Notes: generated by a model from the letters alone, not told the origin. Numbered from the stretch's first letter, positions 27,410 through 37,173 are shown. The stretch: 64,000 nucleotides of DNA from Bog-473 sp963800725 (GCA_963800725.1 CAWDCE010000003.1:97451-161450), one strand, 5' to 3'. A program made the numbers and translations.

Positions 27410-28401
27410 TCAGTCGTCTCCGTGGGTCGGCTGACGCAGCGGGAGGCCGGCGGCCGAGTAGATCGAATCGATCAACTCCATGGTCCGGATGGCATCCGAT
27501 GCGGTGGTCGGGAATTGGGCCCCGTCCTCGATGGCCGCGACAAACGCCTCGAGTTGGTAGTCATAGGTGGCCCGGCGGCTGAACTTTTCTCGACGCGTCC
27601 CCGACCGGGTCTCGACCCGGACCCGGTGACCGAATTGTGGGGCGAAGGGGTTGAAGACCGACAAGGTGCCCTCGCTGCCGGTGACGGTGGCGTGCATGTG
27701 GAGAATCGACGAGGAGAACATGGAGCAGCGAATACGGGCAGTGCCACCTTCGGGGAGGGAAAAACGCGCATCCATGGCGCGGTCCACCCCGGCCGACGAC
27801 AGCTTCGCCTTGGCTCCCGACACCCGCGGCCCTGCGGCTAAGAGGCGCAGGAGCGATACCGGGTAACAGCCCATGTCCATGGTGGCCCCGCCGGCCAGAC
27901 CGAGCTGGTAGCGGATGTCCCCCTTCTTGGCCAGCGGAGCGGCGAAGTTGATGGAGACGTCGTCGATCACGCCCAGTTCACCCGAGCGCACGATCTCGAC
28001 CAGTCGCTTGGCGAGCGGGTGGTACTGATAATGGAAGGCCTCCATCACCACCAACCCGTGGTGGGCCGCGTCGGCTTCGGCGACCAGGCGAGCCTCGTCC
28101 GCATTGGCGGTGAAGGGCTTTTCACACAGCACGTGCTTGCCCGCCTCGAGGGCGGCGATGGTCCACTTCCCATGCAGGCCGTTGGGGAGCGGAACGTAGA
28201 TCGCATCGATGTCGGGGTCGCTGATGAGTGCTTCATACGAGGGTGCCACCCGGGCGATGTGGTGCTTGTCGGCGAAGCCTTGCGCTTTTTGTACGTCGCC
28301 GCGGCTACCGCCACCACGTGGGCCCGGCCGGTCCGACGGGCCGGCTTGATCAGCGCGGCCGGCGCGATCTTGGCCGCGCCGAGTATCCCGATCCTCACCA
28401 T
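27410..28401 (-). CDS. Gfo/Idh/MocA-family oxidoreductase, frameshifted
   Basis: The Rossmann N-terminus (MVRIGILGAAKIAPAALIKP) is in one frame and the rest, from VAPSYEALISDPDIDAIYVP onward, in another. The change is near 28,305 and the span lacks one base of a multiple of three. Motifs are standard for an NAD(P)-dependent sugar or cyclitol dehydrogenase: CEKPFTANADEARL contains the catalytic Lys, and GGATMDMGCYPVSLLR carries the Asp and nearby residues. Normal length is about 330. The sugar substrate is unknown. It precedes tldD by a few bases on the minus strand. Confidence 0.85.
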
Positions 28402-28550
28402 GGGCGGAGCAATTCCCAATTCATTGGCTGGGACGCTAACGCACGATGGTGCATGGCGAGATGGTGCCACGGGCGTTGGAACACGATGATCCCGAATCGC
28501 CCGGATGCGACTGGTGGCACGGTCGGGCGTCTGCGAACATCGAGGGCACC

Positions 28551-29219
28551 ATGGCGATGCGACCCGGCGATGTTCCCGTCCCGACCACGCGCCGCGATGC
28601 TTCCCCCGGGGCGGCCCCAACGGTGCGCAGGGCGGTCGCAACAGACGTGGAGGCAATGGCGGACCAACTGGCCGCGACCTTCTTCGACGATCCGGTGGCG
28701 GCCCACATCTTTCGTGACGCCCGGCGCCGCCCCGCCGCGCTGCGGCGCTTCTTTGGGACCCAAATGCGTGCCGACTACCTGCGCTTTGGTGGCTGTTACA
28801 CCACGAGCGACCATTCGGGTGCGGCTATCTGGGCGCCGGCGGGCAAGCCCTATCTGAGCGGAGTGGCGGGCATGGTGGCGCTCGCTCCGGTGTTGCCCTT
28901 CGCCATCCGTCATCTGGTCGTCACGCTCAAACTCTTGGCGCTCATCGAAGCCAAGCACCCAAAGGAACCGCACTGGTATCTCGCCACCTTGGGGACCGAC
29001 CCGGCCCGCCAAGGTCAAGGCATTGGGTCCTCACTCATGGCACCGGTGTTGGCGCACTGTGACCGAGAGGGTTTGCCGGCTTACCTTGAGTCTTCCAAAG
29101 AGCGCAACGTGCCTTTTTACGCCCGGCACGGTTTCGAGGTCAAAGAAACAGTCGAACTCCCGGGCTCAGGCCCGACCATCTGGACCATGTGGCGCACTCC
29201 GCGTCCACCCGAGCACTAG
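28551..29219 (+). CDS. GNAT-family N-acetyltransferase
   Basis: A 222-residue GNAT protein. Motif A is ARQGQGIGSSLM, the pyrophosphate-binding loop for acetyl-CoA, and ESSKERNVPFYARHGFEV gives the C-terminal motif B. The central WYLATLGTDP strand precedes motif A as usual. ATG at 28551 begins a short Arg/Asp-rich N-terminus; an ORF extending 35 codons further overlaps the Gfo/Idh promoter region. The acceptor amine is unknown. It converges on the LysR gene, with stops 6 nt apart. Confidence 0.88.
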   Translation: MAMRPGDVPVPTTRRDASPGAAPTVRRAVATDVEAMADQLAATFFDDPVAAHIFRDARRRPAALRRFFGTQMRADYLRFGGCYTTSDHSGAAIWAPAGKPYLSGVAGMVALAPVLPFAIRHLVVTLKLLALIEAKHPKEPHWYLATLGTDPARQGQGIGSSLMAPVLAHCDREGLPAYLESSKERNVPFYARHGFEVKETVELPGSGPTIWTMWRTPRPPEH

Positions 29220-29225
29220 GACGGC

Positions 29226-30134
29226 TCAGGTCGGGTAGATGCCTTCTGGCATGGCCAGGGCATCGCCGACCACGAGGCCCAAGACGTCGATCACGGCCTT
29301 GGCCGGGGCCGAGGGAAGGCCCCGGCGGCGCTGGGCCACGCCGACCCGGCGGCGGGGCATCCCCTCAATGGGCAACAGCGCGAAGCGCTCGCGCAAGTGA
29401 CCGGGGACGGCTGTTGCGGGGAGGATGGCCGAGCCATAGCCGTCGAATGCGAGTGAGGCGATCATGCGGACCCCGTCGAGCTCCATGGCCGGTCGCAACA
29501 CCACCCGGGCCGGCACCACCGCGGCATCGATCTCGGCCCGCAGGGCCGTGCCCGGTGCGGGCAGGAGCAGCTCCAACTCGGCCAGTCGGGCCAGCGGGAA
29601 CAGCGTCTCTTTCGCCAGCCGATGGTCGCGGGGGACCACCAAGGTGAGGTCCTCGTCGAAGAGGTGGGCGGCGATGACTTCGTCTCCGGACAACGGCAGG
29701 GTGACGACGGCGAGGTCGAGCTGACCCGATCCCAACTGGACCTCGAGTTGCATGCTCGAACCCTCGGCCACGTTGAGGTGGATGTGCGGGTGCCGGGCGC
29801 GCAGCAGGTCGAAGAGTTGGGGGACGAGCCAGCGTCCGGTGGTCCCGATCATGCCCAGGCGCACGGTGCCGACGATCTCATGTCGCAAGGCGACCACGTC
29901 GGCCACCATGTCGGACATCTCGCCCATGATGCGCCGCGCCCTCTCGACGACGACATCGCCCTCTTCGGTCAGCTGGCCCGACGCCCGGTCGACCAGTTGG
30001 ACGTCGAGTTCGCGCTCGAGTCGGGCGATATGAGCCGAAACATTGGACTGCACGGTGCCGATGGTGGCGGCTGCAGCCGAGAAGCTGCCGGTGTCGGCGA
30101 TGCCGACCAGCGCTTGCAGATGTTTCAGTTCCAC
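29226..30134 (-). CDS. LysR-type transcriptional regulator
   Basis: A 302-residue LTTR. The N-terminal helix-turn-helix is MELKHLQALVGIADTGSFSA with AAATIGTVQSNVSAHIARLE, and the C-terminal periplasmic-binding-like effector domain begins near residue 90. It is transcribed away from the candidate small RNA and thioesterase at 30.2-31.0 kb. LTTRs usually control a divergent neighbour, so it may regulate the lipid locus; no clear T-N11-A box was identified in the 343-nt gap. Confidence 0.92.
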   Translation of the reverse strand: MELKHLQALVGIADTGSFSAAAATIGTVQSNVSAHIARLERELDVQLVDRASGQLTEEGDVVVERARRIMGEMSDMVADVVALRHEIVGTVRLGMIGTTGRWLVPQLFDLLRARHPHIHLNVAEGSSMQLEVQLGSGQLDLAVVTLPLSGDEVIAAHLFDEDLTLVVPRDHRLAKETLFPLARLAELELLLPAPGTALRAEIDAAVVPARVVLRPAMELDGVRMIASLAFDGYGSAILPATAVPGHLRERFALLPIEGMPRRRVGVAQRRRGLPSAPAKAVIDVLGLVVGDALAMPEGIYPT

Positions 30135-30213
30135 GAAGCGCCTCCTTGCTGTGTGCTTGCCCCAGTTGCTCTTTGTATCACCTTGGAAGATAGTAAGTAT
30201 CTCATAAAGCTGG

Positions 30214-30242
30214 TTGACAGATCACGCCGACCCCGGCAGAAT
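30214..30242 (+). promoter_or_regulatory. Promoter for the candidate small RNA
   Basis: A perfect TTGACA (-35) at 30214-30219 is followed by 17 nt and CAGAAT (-10, four of six consensus bases) at 30237-30242. The expected transcription start is about 30,249. It lies in a gap with no open reading frame before a strong terminator. Confidence 0.6.
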
Positions 30243-30248
30243 AGATGT

Positions 30249-30340
30249 CAGACCACAGGGAGACGGAATCCCCCCTCCTAGCCCCGTGTGAGTCTCGTGA
30301 AGGGATCGCCAACCCCCCCCGGCGATCCCTTCACCTTTTT
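30249..30340 (+). ncRNA. Candidate small RNA or attenuated leader
   Basis: A roughly 90-nt transcript is bounded by the promoter at 30214-30242 and a strong intrinsic terminator at 30297-30340. I see no start codon with a ribosome site and no ORF of useful length inside. It could be a free sRNA, or a transcription attenuator or riboswitch leader for the thioesterase gene 138 nt downstream. I could not match it to a known riboswitch consensus. The 343-nt gap 30135-30477 otherwise shows nothing I can identify. Confidence 0.5.
30297..30340 (+). terminator. Rho-independent terminator
   Basis: A perfect 14-bp stem, GTGAAGGGATCGCC paired with GGCGATCCCTTCAC, encloses a 10-nt loop (AACCCCCCCC) and is followed by C and five T. 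This is the most convincing intrinsic terminator in the window, and no protein-coding gene on the plus strand ends just before it. Confidence 0.85.
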
Positions 30341-30477
30341 CCGGGACAGTTCGCTGTCCCAGAGCGATCCCGCTGCCCAGCGCGCCGGGTCGTTCAGGTC
30401 ATTCAGGTTGCGTCACAAAACCCAAGTGCTAGTGTCGATTGCATGAAGCTATGCAGTCGCAGCCAAGAGGTGGGCTC

Positions 30478-31014
30478 GTGAGCGCCTCAAGTATCGCGGC
30501 GCCGCTGGTCCAATGGGGTGAGCCGAGGTCGCGGGAAGTGACCTGGTTCGATCCCGCACCGACCGCGCGGGCTGCGGCCTCGATGGACGGCATCGATTTC
30601 CTCAGGGCCATGCGGGATCGCCAGGTGGCTCCTGCGCCTATTGCGTCGATCTTTGACTTCGCGATCACCGAGGTCGAGGTCGGGCGTGTGGTCTTTGAGT
30701 GCACCCCGGGAGAATCTGCCTACAACCCGATCGGACTGGTGCACGGCGGATTGGTCGCCACTTTGGCGGACTCGGTCCTTGGGTGCGCGGTCCACACCAC
30801 ATTGGCCAAGGGGTATCTCTACACGTCGATCGACCTGAATGTCGCGTACCTGCGTCCGGTCTCGGTGGCCTCGGGACGCCTGCGAGCCGTCGGGACGGTG
30901 ACCAAACCGGGTCGTCGCGTTGGATTCGCGCAGGCCGAAATATTCGAAGCGGCGGGCAAGATCGTCGCCACGGCGACGTCGAGTTGCCTGATCCTCGATG
31001 CACCAGCGCCCTAG
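30478..31014 (+). CDS. PaaI-type hotdog thioesterase
   Basis: A 178-residue hotdog-fold thioesterase. The PaaI/YbdA-type motif YNPIGLVHGGLVATLADSVLG carries the conserved HGG and catalytic Asp/Glu region, and YTSIDLNVAYLRPV follows as in the family. It hydrolyses acyl-CoAs to free acids. GTG at 30478 follows AAGAGGTGGG; an ATG 13 codons upstream is less likely. It heads a plus-strand run with the HAD-PlsC gene. The acyl substrate is unknown. Confidence 0.9.
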   Translation: MSASSIAAPLVQWGEPRSREVTWFDPAPTARAAASMDGIDFLRAMRDRQVAPAPIASIFDFAITEVEVGRVVFECTPGESAYNPIGLVHGGLVATLADSVLGCAVHTTLAKGYLYTSIDLNVAYLRPVSVASGRLRAVGTVTKPGRRVGFAQAEIFEAAGKIVATATSSCLILDAPAP

Positions 31015-31094
31015 GGCCTTTGGGCTCCATTGCGCTCTGCACGACCGATCTCGCCCAAAAGGAGGCTGATGTCGCGCCGGTAGGCTGGACTCTC

Positions 31095-32495
31095 GTGGCG
31101 ACTCCCGCTCTTCGAGCCCAGCACACTGCGGTCTTCATCGACCTCGACCGGACGCTGTTGAACCACGCATCGGGTCTGGTGCTCAACCGTGCGCTGGCGA
31201 GCGAAGGCGTGCTGGCACCGGGTCGCACGATTCCCGGAGACAAGCTCCTCTATGCCATCAACGATCGCTTGGGGGAGAACCTGATCTCGATGGGGCTCGT
31301 GCGCGTGGCGGCCCGGGTCGCCAAGGGCTGGAGCCAGGCGGCGGTCAGGGCGGCTGGTCGTCGGGCCGCACCAGAACTGGTCACCATGGTGGCGCCATTC
31401 GCCCCGCAGTACCTCGCGGCGTTCCGAGAGGCCGGCCACCAGATGGTGTTGACCACCACGACGCCGATCGACATGATCGCTGCCTTCGCCGACGCCATGG
31501 GATTCGACGACGTCATCGCCACGACCTATGAAGCCGATCAGGACGGGTGCTACACCGGACGCATTTTCGAGGGGTTCGTGTGGGGGACGGGCAAGCTCAA
31601 GGCGGTGCGGGCCTGGGCCGCCGAGGCTGGAGTCGATCTTGACGCATCGCACGCCTGCAGTGACAGCGTCTTTGACACGCCGCTGCTTTCGTCGGTCGGC
31701 TACCCCCACGCCGTCAACCCGGACCCCGGACTTACCTTGATCGCAACGGTGCGGCGTTGGCCCCAAGAGCATTGGGACCGCCCACCGGGTGTGCCCTCCT
31801 TGGTTGGATTCGAGCCCTATCACCTGCTTCGACCCTTTGTGCGTCCGTCGTCGTTCCCCTACGCGCGCTTCAGTTTCGAGGGGCTCGATTCGATTCCCTC
31901 GTCGGGCCCGGTGCTCTTGGCGTCGAATCACCGCAGTTACTTCGACGTCGCTGCCCTGGCCCTGGTGGCGGCAAAGATGGGCCGGCCCGTTCGCTTCTTG
32001 GGGAAGAAGGAGATCTTCGACGCCCCCGTCGTCGGCCTGGTGGCCCGAGCCCTCGGTGGCATTTCGGTCGACCGGGGTAGTGGGTCAAACGAGGCACTGC
32101 ACGCCGCCGAGGCCGCGTTGGCGGCCGGCGAAGTGGTGATCGTGCTGCCCCAAGGCACCATCCCGCGGGGTGAGGCCTTCTTCGATCCCGAGCTCCATGG
32201 CAAGACCGGGGTGGCCCGTCTCGCCGCCGCCACCAAAGCGACGGTCGTGCCGATCGGCCTGTGGGGCACCGAAGCCGTCTGGCCCAGATCGGCCCGGATT
32301 CCCGACGTCACCAAGGTGACGCATCCACCAAAGATCAGCGTCGTGGTCGGGCCCCCCGTGCCCCTCGCCTACAACGACGCGGTGGCCGATACGGCCAGCG
32401 TGATGGCCGCCATTTCCGCACTCCTTCCCGAAGAATCCCGGACGCGCCACGAGCCGACCGCTGAGGAACTGGCGCGCACCAAACCACCTTCGTGA
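31095..32495 (+). CDS. HAD-IB phosphatase fused to 1-acylglycerol-3-phosphate acyltransferase (PlsC)
   Basis: A 466-residue two-domain protein. The N-terminal HAD domain has motif I FIDLDRTLLN (D-x-D), motif II TTTTP and motif IV CSDSVFDTPLL. The C-terminal PlsC domain has the HX4D motif NHRSYFD and a PQGTIPRGE motif equivalent to FPEGT. This fusion matches the mycobacterial Rv2483c type, thought to make phosphatidic acid and possibly dephosphorylate a lipid intermediate. GTG at 31095 is used. Its stop overlaps the MurT start (GTGA), so lipid and wall genes are translationally linked. Confidence 0.88.
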   Translation: MATPALRAQHTAVFIDLDRTLLNHASGLVLNRALASEGVLAPGRTIPGDKLLYAINDRLGENLISMGLVRVAARVAKGWSQAAVRAAGRRAAPELVTMVAPFAPQYLAAFREAGHQMVLTTTTPIDMIAAFADAMGFDDVIATTYEADQDGCYTGRIFEGFVWGTGKLKAVRAWAAEAGVDLDASHACSDSVFDTPLLSSVGYPHAVNPDPGLTLIATVRRWPQEHWDRPPGVPSLVGFEPYHLLRPFVRPSSFPYARFSFEGLDSIPSSGPVLLASNHRSYFDVAALALVAAKMGRPVRFLGKKEIFDAPVVGLVARALGGISVDRGSGSNEALHAAEAALAAGEVVIVLPQGTIPRGEAFFDPELHGKTGVARLAAATKATVVPIGLWGTEAVWPRSARIPDVTKVTHPPKISVVVGPPVPLAYNDAVADTASVMAAISALLPEESRTRHEPTAEELARTKPPS

Positions 32496-33783
32496 GATAC
32501 CAGCTCGCCCGCACCACGACCCGTGCGGTAAATGCGGCGTCCCGTCGGCTCGGCCGAGGGCATGGGACCGTGGCCGGTGGGCGGGCCGGCCTCAAGGTCG
32601 ACCCCCAGCTCCTGCGCCGTCTCGCCGCGGGGCGCCAAGTCGCGCTGGTGAGTGGGACCAATGGCAAGACGACGACCACCGCGATGATGGCCGCGGCTTG
32701 GCGAGATCGCGCCGATGCCGGTGGGGGAGCACCTTCGGTCGTGACCAACGAGACCGGTTCGAACATGCCACCGGGGCACGTGGCCGCCCTGGTTGCCAAT
32801 CGTTCCGCTTCCCGGGCCGTGCTCGAAGTCGATGAGATCTATCTGCCCCGAGTGCTGGCCGCGACGGACGCCGAGTTGGTCCTGCTCCTCGAATTTCGTC
32901 GCGCGACCAACTCGATCGCACCAACGAGGTCCGCATGGTGGCCAACCTGTGGCGGGCCGCTTTGGCGGCCTCGCCGCACACCACCGTTGTCGCCAATGCC
33001 GATGATCCGTTGGTGGTGTGGGCGGCCGGGGCGGCGGCCCAGGTCCGCTATGTCGGGGTCGGCCTCAGTTGGCATCTCGACGCTGGCGGCTGTCCCTCGT
33101 GCGAGGGGCACATTGTCTTTTCGGGGGACACCTCGGGGGGATGGCGATGCGTGAGCGGTTGCGGGTTCGCACGACCCGACGTCGTGGCCACCATGGTCGC
33201 TGCCGACGATGCGGCGGCCTTTGACGCGCGTTGGGCCGACGGGCGCATCTATCAGATCGATTTGCAGCTCCCGGGGCGGTTCAACCGAGCCAACGCGCTC
33301 ATGGTGGCGGTCGCCGCCGAAGCGCTCGGCGTCGATCCCGCCGAGGCGTTTGCCGCCATGGCCACCATTGGTGAGGTGGCCGGTCGGTTCGCCACCAAGT
33401 CCGTCGGGGGGGTATCGGCCCGCCTCATGTTGGCGAAGAATCCGGCGGGATGGACCGAGTTGCTCGATCTCGTAGCGGGTGACACCGCACCGCTGGTGGT
33501 GTCTATCAACGCCCGGATCGCGGACGGTGCGGACCCGAGCTGGCTTTGGGACGTGCCCTTCGAGCGCCTGGCCGGCCGCGAGGTGGTGGCCACCGGTGAC
33601 CGTTGCTGGGACCTTTCGGTGCGTTTGCGATACGCCGGTGTGGCCCATCGGGTCGAACCCGACCCACACAGTGCCGTCGCCGAGGCGGCTGCGTCGGACC
33701 CGAAGATCGTCTCAGGCGTCGGTGCGGTGGACGTGATGGGCAACTACACCGCCTTTGGCGAATTGCTGGCGGCACGGTCATGA
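32492..33783 (+). CDS. murT: Lipid II isoglutaminyl synthase, MurT subunit, frameshifted
   Basis: A Mur-ligase-like subunit with P-loop SGTNGKTTTT near residue 55, a four-Cys zinc ribbon (CPSC and CVSGC) and the DUF1727 C-terminus (DPSWLWDVPFERL). MurT activates the D-Glu carboxyl of lipid II with ATP; GatD supplies ammonia. The frame changes near 32,900, just before SRDQLDRTNEVRMVANLW, and the span is one base short of a multiple of three. It overlaps the upstream and downstream genes by GTGA and ATGA. Confidence 0.9.
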
Positions 33784-34564
33784 CTGCGGCGTTGCGGGTC
33801 GTGGTGATCTACCCCGATCTCTTGGGCACCTACGGTGACGGCGGGAACGGATTGATCCTGGCGGAGCGGGCACGCTGGCGCGGGATAGCCAGCGATCTCA
33901 TCTACGCACCCTCCGACGGTGCGGTGCCCGAAGGAGACATCTACTGCCTCGGCGGGGGAGAGGACGGCCCCCAGGTTCGGGCCGCCCGCGGGCTCATCGA
34001 CGACGGCACGCTGGCCCGGCGGGTGGAAAGTGGGGCGACCGTGCTCGCAGTGTGCGCGGGCTACCAGATCGTCGGCGAACAATTCCCGGGGCCGACGGCG
34101 TTGCGCACGAAGGCATCGGCCTGCTGCAAATGGCCACAGCCAAAGGGCACACGAGTAGAGCGGTCGGCGAGGTGACCGCCGACCTCACGGCGGATGCGAT
34201 GGCTGCCCTCGCCATCGCTCGGGGGTCGGAGTTTCCGACGCTGAGTGGGTTCGAGAATCATGGCGGGGTCACCACCTTGGCCGAGGGGACCATCGCGTTG
34301 GCCACCGTGCGTTCGGGAATCGGCAACGGCGACGGATCCGGGACGGAGGGGGCGGTTCGGGGTCGGGTCGTTGGCACCTACCTCCACGGGCCGGTCCTGG
34401 CCCGCAATCCGGCGTTGGCCGACCTGCTCTTGGCCTGGGCACTCGAGGTCGATGTCAGCGCCCTGGGTGCACTCGACGACTCGGCGCACACGGCACTGCG
34501 CCATGAGCGTCTCGCCCATGGCCCGCGGGCGCGGCGCCGTTCGCTTCGGCGCCGGGGGACCTGA
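33780..34564 (+). CDS. gatD: Lipid II isoglutaminyl synthase, GatD glutaminase subunit, frameshifted
   Basis: A class-I glutamine amidotransferase of the CobB/CobQ-like group. The nucleophilic Cys lies in AVCAGYQIVG and the catalytic His in GTYLHGPVLA. It releases ammonia from Gln for MurT to amidate the peptidoglycan stem. The frame changes near 34,093, where a G run reads as four; a fifth G would restore GEQFPGADGVAHEGIGLLQ. The span is one base short. The start overlaps murT (ATGA). Confidence 0.9.
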
Positions 34565-34565
34565 C

Positions 34566-35561
34566 CTATTCGGGCCAGCGGTGCTGCGCGCGTTCGATCT
34601 CGTTGGGCGGACGATCGAGGGCCCACGAGCGGCGCCACGCCGGTGCGTCGGGACCGTGATGTGCGGTGTCGGCGCCTGGGTGCGGGTCGGCCGGGCTGAC
34701 TGAGCGACGGGCCTGCCACCAGTCCGAGTCGACTTCTCGGGCCAACTGAGCCACGGCGGCCTCGACTCGGTCACTGAAACGGTGGGCCCCTTCCCCTTGA
34801 TCGGGGGTCAAGGGAGCACCGAAGAGTACCGAGATGGGTGAGCGCCGCAGCGATCCGCCCCGGCGCGACTCGGTGCCCGAACCGCCCGGCGCGCGGGCTC
34901 CGGGTTCGGCCTTTTTGGCGAGGACATGGCGGGTGCCGTGGAGGTAGACCGGGATCACGGGGCGCCCGGTCCGCCGGGCCAGGTAGGCGGCCCCGCCCCG
35001 GAACGGCTGCGTCCAGCCGTCGGGCGAACGACCGCCCTCGGGGAAGATCACGAGGTTCCACCCCGCTTCCAACAGCTCGGCGGCGGTATCGGCCGAGCGT
35101 CGGTTGACCTTGCTGCGTTCGATCGGGATGGCCGCGAGTGAAAAAGACCACAGCACCGATTTCCACGTGCGGTCGAAGAAGTAATCCGACGCGGCGGCGA
35201 CGATAGTGCGATGGCGGTACTCGACCGGCAGGGTCGTGAGCAACAGTGGGGTGTCGATATGGCTGGCGTGATTGGCGGCGAAAATGACCGGCCCTTCGCT
35301 GAGGCCGAGGTGCTCGATGCCGCGTACCGTCGCGGGCGCCATGACCCGGGCCAGTGGACGGGTGATGTTGTCCATGACCATGGCACGCGCCAGGCGCACC
35401 GGGTAACGGCGCGACCAATCGTGGTCGTAGTCGAGGCCGACCTTTCGCTCGGGGTCCGGGCGGTCGATGGTCGTCGGCCACGTTGGGGCGGCGATAGGGA
35501 ATTTCGACGACCGCGCTCGCGCCAAGAGCGCTCGGGCCCGCTCGTCCATCGATGTCGCCAT
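34566..35561 (-). CDS. 1-acyl-sn-glycerol-3-phosphate acyltransferase (PlsC family)
   Basis: A 331-residue membrane-associated acyltransferase. The HX4D catalytic motif is NHASHID, followed by the FPEGGRS motif and IPVYLHGTRH. The family acylates lysophosphatidate or related acceptors at the cytoplasmic membrane. It converges on gatD, with stops one base apart. It follows the LarA-like gene by 22 nt on the same strand, so it likely belongs to the minus-strand lipid operon 40827-34566. The C-terminal 60 residues are non-family and may be linker. Confidence 0.9.
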   Translation of the reverse strand: MATSMDERARALLARARSSKFPIAAPTWPTTIDRPDPERKVGLDYDHDWSRRYPVRLARAMVMDNITRPLARVMAPATVRGIEHLGLSEGPVIFAANHASHIDTPLLLTTLPVEYRHRTIVAAASDYFFDRTWKSVLWSFSLAAIPIERSKVNRRSADTAAELLEAGWNLVIFPEGGRSPDGWTQPFRGGAAYLARRTGRPVIPVYLHGTRHVLAKKAEPGARAPGGSGTESRRGGSLRRSPISVLFGAPLTPDQGEGAHRFSDRVEAAVAQLAREVDSDWWQARRSVSPADPHPGADTAHHGPDAPAWRRSWALDRPPNEIERAQHRWPE

Positions 35562-35583
35562 CAGCGGTGGTCTTCGCGCATTG

Positions 35584-37173
35584 TCATCCGACGTCGGCCA
35601 TCATGATGGGCGGGGTGTGGAGGTGCGTGAGGGTTGGGTTCGGTCCGACCACGTCGCTTGCGATCTCGAGCGCGTCGTTGAGCGACGATGCGGGGGAGAA
35701 GCCCAGCCGCCGCACTGCCTTTGGGTCACCGCCCACGATGATGACCCGGCCGAGATGTTCGAGGGCGTGCGCGCACCAGTACCACATGTAGAAGGGGTGC
35801 ACGCCGTGATAGGCGTGGCCGGTGCGGTAGAGGTGGATGTACCACGGGTCGGTGGCGAATGACTCCTCGAACTCCTTGTGGATCCGGACCGGGTCGATGG
35901 TTTCGGTCAGCACCTGTTCGTAGAAGTCGATGTAGCTCGGGTGATGGCCAGGGTGGAACTCGGGCCTCGTCGGGTGCCGCAGGATCAGGACACCCCCTTC
36001 GCGTACCAACGGTCTTCCCCGGTAGAGGTTGAAGAAGTACCCGAGGCCGAGGCAGGCGACGAGGATCGGGTTCATGATCGAGTTGACGTTGTAGGGACAG
36101 ATGTAGGGCAGCCCCAGGGTCAAGATGTCGCTCTGGCCACTCACGGCGACCCCTTGTTGGGCCCACACGTTCTCGGTGGTGACCGCATGGACCGCTTCGA
36201 CCTCGCCTGCTTGGACCGAGGTCATGGCATGGGGGGCCTTGATCCCGTGCAGGATCTGGCGGGCCAAGCGCGGCGGCACCTTCCCGAGGGCGGCGGAACT
36301 GGCGGCGTAGCTGGCCCGGTCGCGCACGTTCCATTCCCATTCGCGCTTTTGGAGGAACGAGAAGCTCTTCGGGAAGGTGTTGGTGTTCAGGGTTGTCTCG
36401 ATCTGGAAGATCTTCACGCCGGCGTCGGCAATGAAACGGCCCATTCTCCAGTTGGACGAGTGCAGCTCGGAGGATGGGGCGTCCATGAACGACTTCGAGT
36501 GGGTCATCGTCTGGGGATTGTGGTGATGGCGCAGCGACTTGTAGCTGGCCAACCCGGTGGCGACACTCTTGTGGCCGCCGTCCATGGCCACGAGGTTGAT
36601 GTTGACGTAGACCAAGAGATCCGACGTCGCCGCTCGCTTGTTGATTTCGATGTCTTCTCCCTGATCGGTCTGGCCGAGATGGATCAGGTTGTCGGGATCT
36701 TCGGCGTCGTGCTGGGTCAAAAGACCGTGCGGTGCGAAGGCGTCATAGACCCGATTCCCGAGGGCGTGGCGTAATTCGTCTTCGGTCATCCGCCGGTGCA
36801 GGGCCAGTGCCGCGATGAGCTTGACGTCGTCGACGCCGGCAGCTGCGGCCATGTCGAGCACCGTCTCGATGACCATTTGACGGATGTCGGGTGCCTCCAT
36901 GGGCGGCAGTGGCAGCGAGATGTCGTCGAAGCAAATGGTCAGCTTCATGCCCGGGCGAAGTAAGTCGGGTAACGGAGCGCGATCCCCGAGCGGATTAAGG
37001 AGGGCGTGACGGATGGCGCCATAGGGGTCGTCGAGCGCTTTGACCGGCTCGGGCGCGTAGATGACGCGGCTGCCTTCGGGCAGGGTCTCGAGGGTGAAAC
37101 CCTCGCCGTCCCAAAACAAAGTGGGTGGCGTGGACTTGTCCACCTCGAGCACGAATCCGGGACGGCGGCTCAT
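35584..37173 (-). CDS. LarA-like protein (DUF2088/nickel-pincer enzyme homologue)
   Basis: A 529-residue protein. The N-terminal domain has HRRMTEDELRHALG, equivalent to the LarA catalytic HRxMT region, and GGHKSVATG, whose Lys aligns with the pincer-attachment Lys. A nearby HHH cluster may supply a metal ligand. The position of the second LarA His (usually in a PH-L context) reads as Asn in VNINLVAMDGG, judged from memory of the family. LarA proteins epimerise 2-hydroxy acids using a Ni-pincer cofactor made by LarB/C/E, and I see none of those here. It overlaps the ADH stop (ATGA). Confidence 0.8.
   Translation of the reverse strand: MSRRPGFVLEVDKSTPPTLFWDGEGFTLETLPEGSRVIYAPEPVKALDDPYGAIRHALLNPLGDRAPLPDLLRPGMKLTICFDDISLPLPPMEAPDIRQMVIETVLDMAAAAGVDDVKLIAALALHRRMTEDELRHALGNRVYDAFAPHGLLTQHDAEDPDNLIHLGQTDQGEDIEINKRAATSDLLVYVNINLVAMDGGHKSVATGLASYKSLRHHHNPQTMTHSKSFMDAPSSELHSSNWRMGRFIADAGVKIFQIETTLNTNTFPKSFSFLQKREWEWNVRDRASYAASSAALGKVPPRLARQILHGIKAPHAMTSVQAGEVEAVHAVTTENVWAQQGVAVSGQSDILTLGLPYICPYNVNSIMNPILVACLGLGYFFNLYRGRPLVREGGVLILRHPTRPEFHPGHHPSYIDFYEQVLTETIDPVRIHKEFEESFATDPWYIHLYRTGHAYHGVHPFYMWYWCAHALEHLGRVIIVGGDPKAVRRLGFSPASSLNDALEIASDVVGPNPTLTHLHTPPIMMADVG

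Noticed and set aside
30249..30340. Known riboswitch (fluoride, ZTP, c-di-GMP, guanidine, TPP)
   Set aside because: None of the core motifs I know for these classes is present. Only the terminator stem is clear.
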